A stretch of 64,000 nt of DNA, taken from NCBI GenBank assembly GCA_902594335.1, contig CACJLY010000007.1:1-64000 (forward strand), given 5' to 3'. The position numbers were made by a program, and so were the translations under genes. How positions within the stretch are numbered: the stretch's first letter is position 1; every line of letters starts with the position of its first letter. This stretch comes from an uncultured Pelagibacteraceae bacterium (lineage in GTDB: Bacteria; Pseudomonadota; Alphaproteobacteria; Pelagibacterales; Pelagibacteraceae). The notes beneath the pieces were generated by a model. That model did no database searches and had not been told where the DNA came from. It was given only the letters and a program-made list of their open reading frames with translations. This document shows, one piece after another, positions 36,068-46,041 of the stretch.

Positions 36068-36819
36068 TACTCTAGTTCAACAATTTTAATATTTTTTGCT
36101 TTTACAAAATCAAGGATTAGTGAATTACATAAGTTTATTTTATCTTGATCTTTTGATCTTAATACAATTGATACACCTAATTTACCTTGTCTAAAAAAAG
36201 GATAACTACCAATTTCTACATCTTTATTATTATCTTGAACATCAGTTAATGAGCTTGCTATTTCGCTTTCATAAGTCATCAAATTTATTGTCTTACTAAG
36301 AATTGGATCGCCACCGACTAATACATTGCCAAGTCCACCAATCATTGCTTTTAATATCGATGGAACACCTGGAAGAGAAAAAACATTTTCTACGTAAAAT
36401 CCTGGAGCGCCACTAGTTGGATTTAAAATTAAATTAGCTGTAACTGGCATCTTTGCCATTTTCTGTCTTCCATCATTAAAGTTACCTGGCTCATAGTATT
36501 TTTCTAAAATAGCAAAAGCCTCTTTATGAAATCCATATTCAATATTGAAAGCTTTTGATATTGATTCTGCAGTTATGTCATCATGTGTTGGTCCAATACC
36601 ACCTGTAGTAAACACATAGTTGTATTTAACTCTTAACTCATGAACAGTATCTATAATAGTTTTTTCCACATCAGGAATTACTCTTACCTCTCCAACAGAA
36701 ATTCCAAGAGAATTAAGCCAAGTAGCTAAGGTACTTGTATTCAAATCTTTTGTTCTGCCTGATAATACCTCATTACCTATAATGATAATTGCTGCAGATA
36801 TTTCTTTTTTATTAGTCAT
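36067..36819 (-). CDS. CinA N-terminal/MoaB-Mog-like molybdopterin-binding domain protein
   Basis: The protein of about 250 residues starts MTNKKEISAAIIIIGNEVLSGRTKDLNTSTLATWLNSLGI and has VFTTGGIGPTHDDITAESI and FSLPGVPSILKAMI, the CinA N-terminal signature. The C-terminal deamidase domain of full CinA is absent. The ORF track begins 18 codons earlier, which would run into sfsA; the ATG at 36819 is better and leaves a 22-base divergent gap. It could act on nucleotide-derived cofactors such as pyridine nucleotides, but the role is not clear. Confidence 0.8.
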   Translation of the reverse strand: MTNKKEISAAIIIIGNEVLSGRTKDLNTSTLATWLNSLGISVGEVRVIPDVEKTIIDTVHELRVKYNYVFTTGGIGPTHDDITAESISKAFNIEYGFHKEAFAILEKYYEPGNFNDGRQKMAKMPVTANLILNPTSGAPGFYVENVFSLPGVPSILKAMIGGLGNVLVGGDPILSKTINLMTYESEIASSLTDVQDNNKDVEIGSYPFFRQGKLGVSIVLRSKDQDKINLCNSLILDFVKAKNIKIVELE

Positions 36820-36841
36820 TTCTAAATATAAATAAAATTTT

Positions 36842-37528
36842 ATGAAATTTACCAACACTTTATTAAAAGGCAAATTACAACGGAGATATAAGAGATTTTT
36901 CGCAGATATAGAAGTAAATAATAAAACTGTTGTAGCACATTGTCCAAATACAGGCTCTATGATGGGTTTATTAGATCAAGGTAATGTGGCTTGGATTAGT
37001 GAACACAATGATCCAAAGCGAAAATTAAAATTTACACTTGAGATGATAAAAGTAAAAAAAAGAATAATTGGGGTAAATACTCATAGAGCAAATAGAATTG
37101 TCGAACATGCTTTAGAAAATAAATTAATAAAAGAATTTAATACAATTAAAAATATACGAGCTGAATTTAAGTACTCTGATGATACTAGATTTGACTTTTT
37201 GTGTGATAAGAAAATATTAGAAGTAAAGAATACTACGTTAATGAGAGAAGATGATATTGCAGAATTTCCAGATGCTATTACATCTAGGGGTACAAAACAC
37301 CTCCAAAAGTTAAAGGAATCAATTAAAAAAGGATATAAGCCTTATGTCTTATTTTTAACTCAAATTCAGGGTATAAATAATTTTAGAATAGCAAAAGATA
37401 TAGACTTTACTTATTATAAAGAATATTTAGATGCTAAAAAATCTGGTGTAAGCTTTCTTGCTTACAGATGCAGTTTAAATTCTAAAGAAATTAAAATTGA
37501 AAAAAAAATAAAAATTATAGATGAGTAA
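36842..37528 (+). CDS. sfsA: SfsA family protein
   Basis: The 228-residue product matches SfsA: GKLQRRYKRFFADIEVNNKTVVAHCPNTGSMMGLL, then RTHR-like TLEMI...GVNTHRANRIV and FPDAITSRGTKHLQKL. SfsA was first linked to sugar fermentation in E. coli and its biochemical role is still unsettled; its core resembles a nuclease fold. It starts the plus-strand purine operon and overlaps map by 8 bases. Confidence 0.9.
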   Translation: MKFTNTLLKGKLQRRYKRFFADIEVNNKTVVAHCPNTGSMMGLLDQGNVAWISEHNDPKRKLKFTLEMIKVKKRIIGVNTHRANRIVEHALENKLIKEFNTIKNIRAEFKYSDDTRFDFLCDKKILEVKNTTLMREDDIAEFPDAITSRGTKHLQKLKESIKKGYKPYVLFLTQIQGINNFRIAKDIDFTYYKEYLDAKKSGVSFLAYRCSLNSKEIKIEKKIKIIDE

Positions 37529-38291
37529 TTATTCAGAAAAATTTGAAAAAATGAGAATTGCTGGGAAACTTGCATCTAGAACTTTAGACATGCTCACAGA
37601 AGAAGTTAAGGAAGGTGTTACAACAGATAAAATTGATCAATTGGGTTATGAGTTTATAAGAGACAATGGTGGGCACTCTGCTCCACTATACTACAGAGGT
37701 TTTAAAAAATCTTTATGCACATCTTTAAACCATGTTGTTTGCCATGGCATTCCTTCTGATAGAGTTTTGAATGAGGGAGATGCTGTTAACATAGATGTAA
37801 CTGCAATAGTTAATGAGTACTATGGTGACACAAGTAGAATGTTTACCATTGGGGAAATACCAGTAAAAGCTAAAAATTTAATAGAAACAACTTACGAATC
37901 TATGATGAGAGGAATTAAAATTCTTAAACCAGGAGTAAAATTGGGAGATATTGGATTTGAAATTCAATCCTTTGTTGAAGAAAGAGGTTTTTCAGTTGTT
38001 AGAGATTTTTGTGGTCACGGTATTAGCAATACTTTTCATGAGCAACCTAATATTCTTCATTATGGTAAGAAAAATACAGGTCACGAACTAACACCTGGTA
38101 TGACCTTTACAATAGAACCTATGATAAATGTTGGAAAGTTAGACGTAAAAGTACTTAATGATGGGTGGACAGCAGTTACAAAGGATAAGTCTTTATCAGC
38201 ACAATTTGAGCATACCATAGGAATAACAGAAGACTCTTATGAAATTTTTACAGAATCTGTTAAAGGTTATAAGAGGCCTCCATATAATTAA
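37521..38291 (+). CDS. map: Type I methionine aminopeptidase
   Basis: This enzyme removes the start Met from new proteins. The 256-residue product has NGGHSAPLYYRGFKKSLCTSLNHVVCHGIP, the metal ligands in NIDVTAIVNEYYGDTSRMF, the His of GHGISNTFHEQP, and the Glu residues in FTIEPMI and SAQFEHTI. It overlaps sfsA by 8 bases and purB by 1 base. Length is normal. Confidence 0.96.
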   Translation: MSNYSEKFEKMRIAGKLASRTLDMLTEEVKEGVTTDKIDQLGYEFIRDNGGHSAPLYYRGFKKSLCTSLNHVVCHGIPSDRVLNEGDAVNIDVTAIVNEYYGDTSRMFTIGEIPVKAKNLIETTYESMMRGIKILKPGVKLGDIGFEIQSFVEERGFSVVRDFCGHGISNTFHEQPNILHYGKKNTGHELTPGMTFTIEPMINVGKLDVKVLNDGWTAVTKDKSLSAQFEHTIGITEDSYEIFTESVKGYKRPPYN

Positions 38292-39583
38292 TGATAACAC
38301 GATACTCTAGAAAAGAACTTACAGATATTTGGTCCGAACATAATAAATATCAAATATGGTTAGATGTAGAGATTGCTGCGGCTGAAGGAATGGAAAAATT
38401 AGGAACTATTCCAAAAGGTGTCGCAAGTGCAGTTAGAAAAAAAGCTAAAATTAATGTTAAAAGAATTCACAATATTGAAGCTAAAGTTAAACATGATGTA
38501 ATAGCTTTTCTAACTTCTGTTACTGAAAAAGTTGGAATTAAAGCAAGATATTTACACCAAGGAATGACGTCATCAGATGTGGTGGATACAAGTTTTAATA
38601 TTCAATTAGTTCAGTCTGGTAAAATTTTAGTAAAAGATATTGATCAAATTTTAAAAGTTTTAAGATCTAAGGCGAAAAAATATAAATTCACACCATGTAT
38701 GGGTAGAAGTCACGGTATTCATGCAGAACCAATTACTTTTGGACTTAAATTAGCGTCTTTCTACGAAGAGTTTAAAAGAAATAGAAAAAGATTAATTAGT
38801 GCAATAGATGAAATTTCAACTTGTGCAATATCTGGTGCTGTTGGCACATTTGCCAACATTAATCCCAATGTAGAGAAACATGTTGCTATAAAACTTGGAT
38901 TAAAAGTCGAACCTGTATCTTCTCAAGTTATTCCAAGAGATAGACATGCATATTACTTCTCGGTTTTAGGAATTATAGCTGGATCAATTGAAAGAGTTTC
39001 AACAGAAATAAGACACTTACAAAGAACTGAAGTTTATGAATTGCAGGAGTTTTTCTCAAAAAAACAAAAAGGTTCAAGTGCAATGCCACATAAAAAAAAT
39101 CCAATATTAAGTGAAAACTTAACGGGACTAGCAAGAATGATTAGAAGCTATACGCTACCAGCGTTGGAGAATATTGCTTTATGGCATGAAAGAGATATCT
39201 CACATTCAAGTGTTGAAAGGAATATTGGACCAGATGCAAATATCACATTAGATTTTGCTTTAGTAAGATTAGCTAGCTTATTAGATAAAATGATCGTCTA
39301 TCCTAAGAAAATGCTTAATAATCTTAATATCACAAAAGGTACAATTTTCTCACAAGAATTAATGTTGGAGCTAACTAAATCAGGCTTAAGTAGAGAAAAC
39401 TCTTATAGATTAGTGCAAGCTCATGCCAAAAAATGCATAGCAGATAATCTCAATCTTTTAGATGTTGTTATGACTGACAAAAACATTACATCTAGAATAT
39501 CAAGCAAGAAAATGAAAAAAATATTTGATTATTCTTCACACTTTAAGAATGTTAATTTAATTTTCAATAGGGTCTTCAAATAA
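38291..39583 (+). CDS. purB: Adenylosuccinate lyase
   Basis: This lyase acts twice in purine synthesis, releasing fumarate from SAICAR and from adenylosuccinate. The 430-residue product starts MITRYSRKELTDIWSEHNKYQIWLDVEIAAAEGM. It has HQGMTSSDVVDT, GRSHGIHAEPITFGLKLASF and the signature loop KQKGSSAMPHKKNPILSENL. It overlaps map and purC by one base each and is followed by purC. Confidence 0.96.
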   Translation: MITRYSRKELTDIWSEHNKYQIWLDVEIAAAEGMEKLGTIPKGVASAVRKKAKINVKRIHNIEAKVKHDVIAFLTSVTEKVGIKARYLHQGMTSSDVVDTSFNIQLVQSGKILVKDIDQILKVLRSKAKKYKFTPCMGRSHGIHAEPITFGLKLASFYEEFKRNRKRLISAIDEISTCAISGAVGTFANINPNVEKHVAIKLGLKVEPVSSQVIPRDRHAYYFSVLGIIAGSIERVSTEIRHLQRTEVYELQEFFSKKQKGSSAMPHKKNPILSENLTGLARMIRSYTLPALENIALWHERDISHSSVERNIGPDANITLDFALVRLASLLDKMIVYPKKMLNNLNITKGTIFSQELMLELTKSGLSRENSYRLVQAHAKKCIADNLNLLDVVMTDKNITSRISSKKMKKIFDYSSHFKNVNLIFNRVFK

Positions 39584-40368
39584 TGAAAAAGGGTAAAAAG
39601 TTATACGAAGGTAAAGCTAAAATAATCTATGCTAGCAATGATAAAAATTTAGTAATTCAACATTTCAAAGATGATGCCACAGCTTTTAATAATCAAAAAA
39701 AGGATATCATTGAGGGAAAAGGAATTTTAAATAATAGAATTTCAGAACATGTTCTAACTCAATTAAGTAATGTTGGAATAAAAAATCATTTAGTTAAAAG
39801 ACTTAATATGAGAGAACAGCTTGTTAAGTTAGTTGAAATTATACCAATTGAATTTGTTGTAAGAAATATAGCAACAGGATCATTAACAAAGAGATTAGGA
39901 ATAGAAGATGGAACTGTACTTGATTATCCATTAGTTGAGTATTGTTTAAAGAATGACGATTTAGGAGACCCATTAGTAAGTAGAGAACATATCCTGGCGT
40001 TTAAATGGATGGACGTTTTTGAGTTAGACTTTATCTACGAAGAAGTTAGAAGAATAAATGACTTTCTTCAAGGGATGTTTAGAGGTGTTGGAATAAAATT
40101 AGTAGATTTTAAAGTTGAATTTGGAAGATGTGAAACTGACGGAAGAAAAGAAGTTATGTTAGCAGATGAAATTAGTCCTGATACATGCAGACTATGGGAT
40201 ATGAGAACAGATAAAAAACTAGATAAAGATAGATTTAGAAATAACCTAGGAAACTTAGTTGAAGCTTATCAAGAAGTTGCCATAAGACTTAATATATTGC
40301 ATGAACAGTCAAACATAAGACCATTAACTTATCCTAAACCAAAGGCAGTAAAAATTAAGAAAAAATGA
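39583..40368 (+). CDS. purC: SAICAR synthetase
   Basis: PurC joins aspartate to CAIR using ATP. The 261-residue product begins KKGKKLYEGKAKIIYASNDKNLVIQHFKDDATAFN and carries EFVVRNIATGSLTKRLG, LVDFKVEFGR and LADEISPDTCRLWD. It overlaps purS by 4 bases. Length is normal. Confidence 0.96.
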   Translation: MKKGKKLYEGKAKIIYASNDKNLVIQHFKDDATAFNNQKKDIIEGKGILNNRISEHVLTQLSNVGIKNHLVKRLNMREQLVKLVEIIPIEFVVRNIATGSLTKRLGIEDGTVLDYPLVEYCLKNDDLGDPLVSREHILAFKWMDVFELDFIYEEVRRINDFLQGMFRGVGIKLVDFKVEFGRCETDGRKEVMLADEISPDTCRLWDMRTDKKLDKDRFRNNLGNLVEAYQEVAIRLNILHEQSNIRPLTYPKPKAVKIKKK

Positions 40369-40598
40369 AGGTAAAAGTAATAGTCACTTTAAAAAATGGA
40401 GTACTAGATCCACAAGGTAAAGCAATTCAGCAAACTTTAAATGGAATGACTTTTGATAATGTTTCAGAGGTCAGACAAGGTAAATATTTTGACATTGAGG
40501 TAAATGAGAGTGATGAAAGTAAAGCTAAATCGCAAGTAGAGGAAATGTGTAAAAAGCTTCTAGCAAATCTAGTTATTGAGGATTATAAAATCTTGTAA
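40365..40598 (+). CDS. purS: FGAM synthase subunit PurS
   Basis: PurS is the small bridging subunit of the three-part FGAM synthase. The 77-residue product has VTLKNGVLDPQGKAIQQTLNGM and YFDIEV, as in the family. It lies between purC and purQ. Separate PurS, PurQ and short PurL are the usual alternative to the single long PurL of enteric bacteria. Confidence 0.93.
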   Translation: MKVKVIVTLKNGVLDPQGKAIQQTLNGMTFDNVSEVRQGKYFDIEVNESDESKAKSQVEEMCKKLLANLVIEDYKIL

Positions 40599-40605
40599 CT
40601 ACTGA

Positions 40606-41286
40606 ATGAAATCATCTGTAATTATATTCCCTGGTTCAAATTGCGATAGAGATATGAATGTGGCTCTTAATAAATTTGGATTTAAAAATCAAATGGTCTG
40701 GCACAACGATGCTGAAATTCCCAAAAGTGATTTAATTGTACTTCCTGGAGGTTTTTCTTATGGTGATTATCTTAGATGTGGGAGTATTGCTGGTAAATCT
40801 AGAATTATTAAGTCTGTGGTTAATTTTGCAAATTCTGGGGGATTGGTGCTTGGTATCTGTAATGGTTTTCAAATACTAACTGAAACAGGTCTACTTCCTG
40901 GAATACTTCAGCAAAATAAATACCTAAACTTTATTTGTAAAAATGTTTTTGTAAAAATTAAAAATAAAGAAAATAAATATTTTAAAAATATTAACAAAGA
41001 AGTTTTAGAGCTTCATATTGCTCATAATGAAGGAAATTATTTTTGTTCAAAAGATGAATTAAAATCAATAGAAGATAATGGGCAAATAGCCGTTACCTAT
41101 TGCGACGATAAAGGGAATGAAGACGAATATAATAATCCAAATGGGGCTATTAAAAATATAGCTGGAATATTCAATAAAGATAAAAATATTTTGGGTATGA
41201 TGCCTCATCCAGAGAGAATGATTGATCCTTTTCTTTCGGGAGAAGACGGATCACTATTTTTTGAAAATTTAATAGGTAACGTGTAA
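40606..41286 (+). CDS. purQ: FGAM synthase subunit PurQ (glutaminase)
   Basis: PurQ releases ammonia from glutamine for FGAM synthesis. The 226-residue product has [31 protein letters not shown], the nucleophile Cys in [11 protein letters not shown] and the catalytic His/Glu in MMPHPERM. It overlaps purL by one base (TAATG). Length is normal. Confidence 0.95.
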   Translation: MKSSVIIFPGSNCDRDMNVALNKFGFKNQMVWHNDAEIPKSDLIVLPGGFSYGDYLRCGSIAGKSRIIKSVVNFANSGGLVLGICNGFQILTETGLLPGILQQNKYLNFICKNVFVKIKNKENKYFKNINKEVLELHIAHNEGNYFCSKDELKSIEDNGQIAVTYCDDKGNEDEYNNPNGAIKNIAGIFNKDKNILGMMPHPERMIDPFLSGEDGSLFFENLIGNV

Positions 41287-43481
41287 TGAATGAAGTTAAT
41301 GAACAAATAGCAATCGATCATGGATTGAAGATAGATGAATATAAAAAAATTTGTGATCTATTAAAAAGAACTCCAAATATAACAGAATTAGGTGTTTTTT
41401 CAGCAATGTGGAATGAACACTGTTCTTATAAATCATCTAGAAGACATCTTAAAAAATTACATACTAAGGGTGATCAAGTTATCCAAGGTCCAGGAGAAAA
41501 TGCTGGCGTTGTTGATATTGAAGATGATGATGCAATTGTATTTAAGATAGAAAGTCATAACCACCCTTCATTTATTGAGCCCTATCAAGGTGCAGCAACA
41601 GGTGTTGGTGGAATTATGAGAGATGTATTTACTATGGGTGCAAGACCTATTGCAAATTTAAATTCAATTCACTTTGGATCAATTGATCATGAAAAAACTA
41701 GAAATCTATTAAGAGGGGTTGTTAAAGGTATTGGTGGATATGGTAATTGTATTGGTGTTCCGACAATTGCTGGCCAAACATGCTTTGACGAGTCTTATAA
41801 TGGAAACATTCTAGTCAATGCGATGACATTAGGTTTGGTAAATAAGAATAAAATATTTTACTCTAAAGCTGCTGGAGTTGATAAGCCTGTTATATATGTA
41901 GGGTCAAAAACAGGAAGAGACGGAATTCATGGTGCAAGTATGGCATCAGCTATTTTCGATGATAAAATAGAGGAAAAGAAACCAACAGTTCAAGTTGGAG
42001 ATCCATTTACAGAAAAACTACTTTTAGAGGCTTGTTTAGAATTAATGGGAGGTAAATCAATAATATCAATTCAGGACATGGGTGCAGCTGGACTAACTTC
42101 ATCAAGTATTGAAATGGCATCAAAAGGTGATTTGGGTATTAAAATTGATTTAACAAAAGTACCTTGTAGAGAAGAAAATATGACACCTTATGAAATAATG
42201 CTTTCAGAAAGCCAAGAGAGAATGTTAATTGTATTAGAGGCTGGAAAAGAAGATGAAGCAAAAAAAATATTTGATAAGTGGAACTTAGATTTTGCAGTTA
42301 TTGGAAAAACAACCAATAGTAAAAATATAGAATTATTTTTTGAAAATAAAAAAGTTGCTGAAATTCCGATAGATTTTTTAGCTGAAAATGCTCCAATGTA
42401 CGATCGTAAATGGATAAAAGCTAAATTACCTAAAGAAAACAATTTTTCAAAAGATGATTTTAAGTCTTTGAAATTAAGTGATTGTTTAAATAAAATCTTA
42501 ACTGACCCAAACATTGCAGATAAAGAATGGATATGGAACCAATATGATCACACGGTTATGGGAGATACTATACAAAAACCAGGTGGTAATGCAGGTGTAG
42601 TAAGAGTACATGGAACTAATAAAGCAGTGGCTGCAGCAGTAGACTCATCAGCTACTTATTGTCATGCTCATCCATTAACAGGAGGAAAACAAGTGGTTTG
42701 TGAAAGTTGGAGGAATATGATTTCTGTTGGAGCTAAACCAATAGCAATTACAAATTGCCTTAATTTTGGAAATCCAGAAAAAGAAAAAAATATGGGAGAG
42801 TTTGTTGAATGTGTTGAGGGAATTACAGAAGCTTCAAAATATTTAAATTACCCAGTAGTTTCAGGAAATGTCTCTTTCTATAATGAAACAAAAGATAAGG
42901 GAATTAAGCCTACTCCATCTATTGGAGGTATTGGACTATTATCAGATTATAAAAAGATGGTTACAATGGAATTAAAAAATGATGGAAATTATCTATTAAT
43001 AATTGGTAAAACAGAAGGTCATTTAGATCAATCAATATTTGCAAAAAATATTTTGTCTAATCATAATGGACCTCCTCCAGAAATTAATTTATTTAATGAA
43101 AAACAAAATGGGATGAGTATTTTAAATTTAAAAAATAAAAATTTAATTGAGACTTGTCATGATGTTTCCTTAGGGGGAATTTTAACTGCTATTTCAAAAA
43201 TGAGTATAAAAGGAAATAAAGGAGTAAAAATATTTCCAATTGAAGGTTTAGTAAATAAATTTGAATATTTTTTTGGAGAGGACCAAGGAAGATATATAAT
43301 AGAAATAAAGCCTGGAAATTTAGAAAATGTTGAAAAAATACTTAAAAAAGATTCAATCCATTTTGATAAATTAGGTATAGTAGAAAGTGATAAGATTACT
43401 TATGGAAATGACCTTAAAATATCAATTGGAGATATTAAAGAAGGCTATAAAAAATGGCTAAATGAATATATGGTTAACTGA
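41286..43481 (+). CDS. purL: FGAM synthase subunit PurL (short form)
   Basis: PurL carries the ATP-dependent amidation of FGAR. The 731-residue length is the short form that works with PurS and PurQ. It has [19 protein letters not shown] near residue 37 and the ATP-site [30 protein letters not shown]. Later blocks are [18 protein letters not shown] and [10 protein letters not shown]. It overlaps bolA by one base. Confidence 0.97.
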   Translation: MNEVNEQIAIDHGLKIDEYKKICDLLKRTPNITELGVFSAMWNEHCSYKSSRRHLKKLHTKGDQVIQGPGENAGVVDIEDDDAIVFKIESHNHPSFIEPYQGAATGVGGIMRDVFTMGARPIANLNSIHFGSIDHEKTRNLLRGVVKGIGGYGNCIGVPTIAGQTCFDESYNGNILVNAMTLGLVNKNKIFYSKAAGVDKPVIYVGSKTGRDGIHGASMASAIFDDKIEEKKPTVQVGDPFTEKLLLEACLELMGGKSIISIQDMGAAGLTSSSIEMASKGDLGIKIDLTKVPCREENMTPYEIMLSESQERMLIVLEAGKEDEAKKIFDKWNLDFAVIGKTTNSKNIELFFENKKVAEIPIDFLAENAPMYDRKWIKAKLPKENNFSKDDFKSLKLSDCLNKILTDPNIADKEWIWNQYDHTVMGDTIQKPGGNAGVVRVHGTNKAVAAAVDSSATYCHAHPLTGGKQVVCESWRNMISVGAKPIAITNCLNFGNPEKEKNMGEFVECVEGITEASKYLNYPVVSGNVSFYNETKDKGIKPTPSIGGIGLLSDYKKMVTMELKNDGNYLLIIGKTEGHLDQSIFAKNILSNHNGPPPEINLFNEKQNGMSILNLKNKNLIETCHDVSLGGILTAISKMSIKGNKGVKIFPIEGLVNKFEYFFGEDQGRYIIEIKPGNLENVEKILKKDSIHFDKLGIVESDKITYGNDLKISIGDIKEGYKKWLNEYMVN

Positions 43482-43711
43482 TGGCAATGGATTTAAAAGA
43501 AATAGAAAGCTTAATAAAAGAAGCACTGCCTGATGCAAAAATTGAAATTCAAGATCTTGCAGGCGATGGTAATCATTATTCAGCTACAGTAATTTCGTCG
43601 CAATTTGCAGGAAAAAGTAAAATTCAGCAGCACAAAATGGTATATAATTCACTTAAAGGCAAAATGGGAAATGAGTTGCACGCATTAGCTGTTAAAACAA
43701 AGGAGAACTAA
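43481..43711 (+). CDS. BolA family protein
   Basis: The 76-residue product has the BolA/YrbA pattern: IKEALPDAKIEIQDLAGDGNHYSATVIS and the HKMVYNSLKGKMGNELHALAVKT end. BolA-type proteins bind iron-sulfur clusters together with monothiol glutaredoxins. The next gene is exactly such a glutaredoxin, which supports this pairing here. Confidence 0.9.
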   Translation: MAMDLKEIESLIKEALPDAKIEIQDLAGDGNHYSATVISSQFAGKSKIQQHKMVYNSLKGKMGNELHALAVKTKEN

Positions 43712-44050
43712 ATGGACAATCAAACAAATGAATTAATCAACAATGAAATTAAAAGCAACGAAGTATGTTTGTTTATGAAAGGGACACCTGATGCTCCTCA
43801 GTGCGGGTTTTCTATGGCTGTTACTAACATTTTAAAAATGCTTGAAGTTAATTTCAAAGGTGTAAACGTTTTAGCAGATCAAAATCTAAGAGAAGGTATT
43901 AAAGTTTTTAGTGATTGGCCAACAATTCCTCAATTATATGTTAAGAATGAATTCATAGGTGGTTGCGATATAGTTAAGGAAATGTACGAAAGTGGGGAAC
44001 TAGCCAAACTTTTTGAAGATAATGGAATTGAATTTAAGAAGAAAAACTAA
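43712..44050 (+). CDS. grxD: Monothiol glutaredoxin (Grx4 type)
   Basis: The 112-residue product has the CGFS active site (APQCGFSMAVTNILKML) that holds a shared [2Fe-2S] cluster with glutathione and BolA. WPTIPQLYVKNEFIGGCDIVKEMYESGEL is also typical. It follows bolA immediately and ends the purine operon, so it is probably a cluster carrier that serves enzymes of this operon or others. Confidence 0.94.
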   Translation: MDNQTNELINNEIKSNEVCLFMKGTPDAPQCGFSMAVTNILKMLEVNFKGVNVLADQNLREGIKVFSDWPTIPQLYVKNEFIGGCDIVKEMYESGELAKLFEDNGIEFKKKN

Positions 44051-44052
44051 TC

Positions 44053-44664
44053 TTATTTAATTAACAATCTAATTTTTTTTGAAAAGTATTTTTTTAATAA
44101 GTTTAAAATTGATATTTTAACTGGAGCTTTTAAATTATCTTCAACCATATTAAATTTAATACTATCCTCCCAACTTAATTCGATAACTAAACTTTCACGA
44201 AAATATTCATTTAATTTTTTTATTGTTCCTACACTTAAAACTGGTTCGAAAAATTGTTGTTTTTTTGAGATATTAATTTGATTATTAACATCATCAAATA
44301 CTAAATGCCAAATATGTGCTTTTTTATTTTCAAACACTAAATTATCTTCCAGTCTTGTAGGTACTTCTATATATCCTTTTTTTCCAATCCTAGCTAGTTC
44401 ACTTAAAAAGAATGATACATCTTCAACATGCTCAGCGACATGAGATGCAATCACAAAATCAAACTCCTTATCATTAAAAGGTAATTTTTTTTCAGTTATT
44501 TTTACAAATAATTTATCTTTGTAATGATTAGATAAATCTAATATATCACTAACTGTTGTTGCATGCTTATTAGCACCATATCCACATCCTACGTCTAAAA
44601 TTTTCCAGTTTGGGTTTTCTGAGAGGATTTTTTCTATATGTATTTTTGAAGTTCTTTTAATCAA
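44053..44664 (-). CDS. Class I SAM-dependent methyltransferase
   Basis: The 203-residue product has motif I ILDVGCGYGANKHA, a post-motif FDFVIASHVAEHVEDVSFFLSEL and an EVPTRLEDNL segment typical of the Methyltransf_11 group. The substrate is unknown. Sugar or surface-glycan methylation is one option, but nothing in the sequence decides. It converges with the glutaredoxin gene and follows rpsD by 5 bases. Confidence 0.75.
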   Translation of the reverse strand: MIKRTSKIHIEKILSENPNWKILDVGCGYGANKHATTVSDILDLSNHYKDKLFVKITEKKLPFNDKEFDFVIASHVAEHVEDVSFFLSELARIGKKGYIEVPTRLEDNLVFENKKAHIWHLVFDDVNNQINISKKQQFFEPVLSVGTIKKLNEYFRESLVIELSWEDSIKFNMVEDNLKAPVKISILNLLKKYFSKKIRLLIK

Positions 44665-44669
44665 AAAAT

Positions 44670-45287
44670 TTATCTTGAATAATACTCAATTACTAAATTA
44701 GGCTCCATAACAACTGGATATGGAACTTCTTCAAATTTTGGAATTCTTACAAATTTAACTTTTTTATTTTTTTCATCTAATTGTAAATACTCAGGGACTT
44801 CTCTCTCTTTATTAGCAAGAGCTATATCTATCAAAGCTAATTGTTTTGATTTGTCTCTTATTTCAATACTGTCTTCTTCTTTTACTTGGTAACTAGATAT
44901 ATTAACTTTTTTACCATTAACTTTAACGTGTCCATGATTAATTAATTGTCTAGATGAAAAAATAGTATTTGATAATTTTGATCTATAAATTACTGCATCT
45001 AACCTTCTCTCAAGTAAACCAATTAAATTTTCAGCCGTATCACCTTTTTTCATAATGGCTCTCCTATACATATTTCGAAATTGTCTCTCATTCATGTTAC
45101 CATAGTAGCATTTAAGTTTTTGCTTTGCTTGAAGTTGAATACCATAATCTGATGGTTTAGATGATTTTGTTTGCCCGTGTTGCCCGGGAGGATATGCTCT
45201 AGTATTAAAGGGACTTTTTGGTCTGCCCCATAAATTGACTTTAAGCCTTCTATCTACTTTATGTTTTGAGTTTAATCGTTTTGTCAT
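44670..45287 (-). CDS. rpsD: 30S ribosomal protein S4
   Basis: S4 nucleates assembly of the 30S body. The 205-residue product has KRLNSKHKVDRRLKVNLWGRPKSPFNTRAYPPGQHGQ and the S4 RNA-binding domain ERRLDAVIYRSKLSNTIFSSRQLINHGHVKVNGKKVNISSYQVKEED. Length and motif order are standard. It stands alone among other genes, as S4 does in many alphaproteobacteria. Confidence 0.97.
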   Translation of the reverse strand: MTKRLNSKHKVDRRLKVNLWGRPKSPFNTRAYPPGQHGQTKSSKPSDYGIQLQAKQKLKCYYGNMNERQFRNMYRRAIMKKGDTAENLIGLLERRLDAVIYRSKLSNTIFSSRQLINHGHVKVNGKKVNISSYQVKEEDSIEIRDKSKQLALIDIALANKEREVPEYLQLDEKNKKVKFVRIPKFEEVPYPVVMEPNLVIEYYSR

Positions 45288-45330
45288 ATTGCAGTTATGG
45301 GGTTTATAGACTTCAAAATATTTTTGTCAA

Positions 45331-46041
45331 TCAAGGTTTTTTAGTTAGGCCAGCAAATACACTTGATAAAATGCGTGTTTCTTTTTTGGAAAGTTCCATT
45401 TTATAAAAAATACTTCTTAAATTTTCTATCATAATAGGTTTTTTTGCTTTTTGTTTAAAAAAATTTTGGTTTTCTAGAGTAGATAGACAAAAATTCAGCA
45501 TACTAGATATTTCCTTCTTAGAGGCTGTTTGTATTTTTTTTGACTTTCGAAAATTAAATTTATTTGTTGAGATTAAGTGTGAAACGGTTTGAGCTACGAT
45601 TACTAAGCTATGTGATAAATTTAATGATCTAAATTTGCTATTACTTGGAATTTGTAAAGTATAGTCAGCATAACTTACTTCATCGTTTGTTAATCCAGAG
45701 GCTTCTGATCCAAACAAAAAACTAACTCTCTTTGTAAAGTTTATTTTTTTTAAGTCATCTAATGAAATATGTTTAATATTTTTATTTCTAAACCTTGCTG
45801 AGGTTGCAATTAAAATATCAGTTTTAGTTAATGATTTTTCTAAGTTTAAATGAATTTTAGTTTTTTTTATTATATCTTTGGCTCCAACTGAAGTTGCAAT
45901 AATTTTATCATTTGGAAATATTGGTTTTGGTTCTATTATTGATAAATTGTTAAAACCAAAATTTTTCATAGCTCTAGCACATAACCCGATGTTTTCAGAA
46001 AGCTGAGGTTTGTGAAGAATAAATGAGATATTAAAATTCAT
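45331..46041 (-). CDS. trmJ: TrmJ-like RNA 2'-O-methyltransferase
   Basis: The SpoU/TrmJ family makes ribose methyl groups at tRNA position 32 using S-adenosylmethionine. The 236-residue product starts FILHKPQLSENIGLCARAMKNFGFNNLSIIEP, then VSFLFGSEASGLTNDEV and SLNLSHSLVIVAQTV. The C-terminal 70 residues are a helical extension as in TrmJ. It overlaps the cimA stop by one base. Confidence 0.87.
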   Translation of the reverse strand: MNFNISFILHKPQLSENIGLCARAMKNFGFNNLSIIEPKPIFPNDKIIATSVGAKDIIKKTKIHLNLEKSLTKTDILIATSARFRNKNIKHISLDDLKKINFTKRVSFLFGSEASGLTNDEVSYADYTLQIPSNSKFRSLNLSHSLVIVAQTVSHLISTNKFNFRKSKKIQTASKKEISSMLNFCLSTLENQNFFKQKAKKPIMIENLRSIFYKMELSKKETRILSSVFAGLTKKP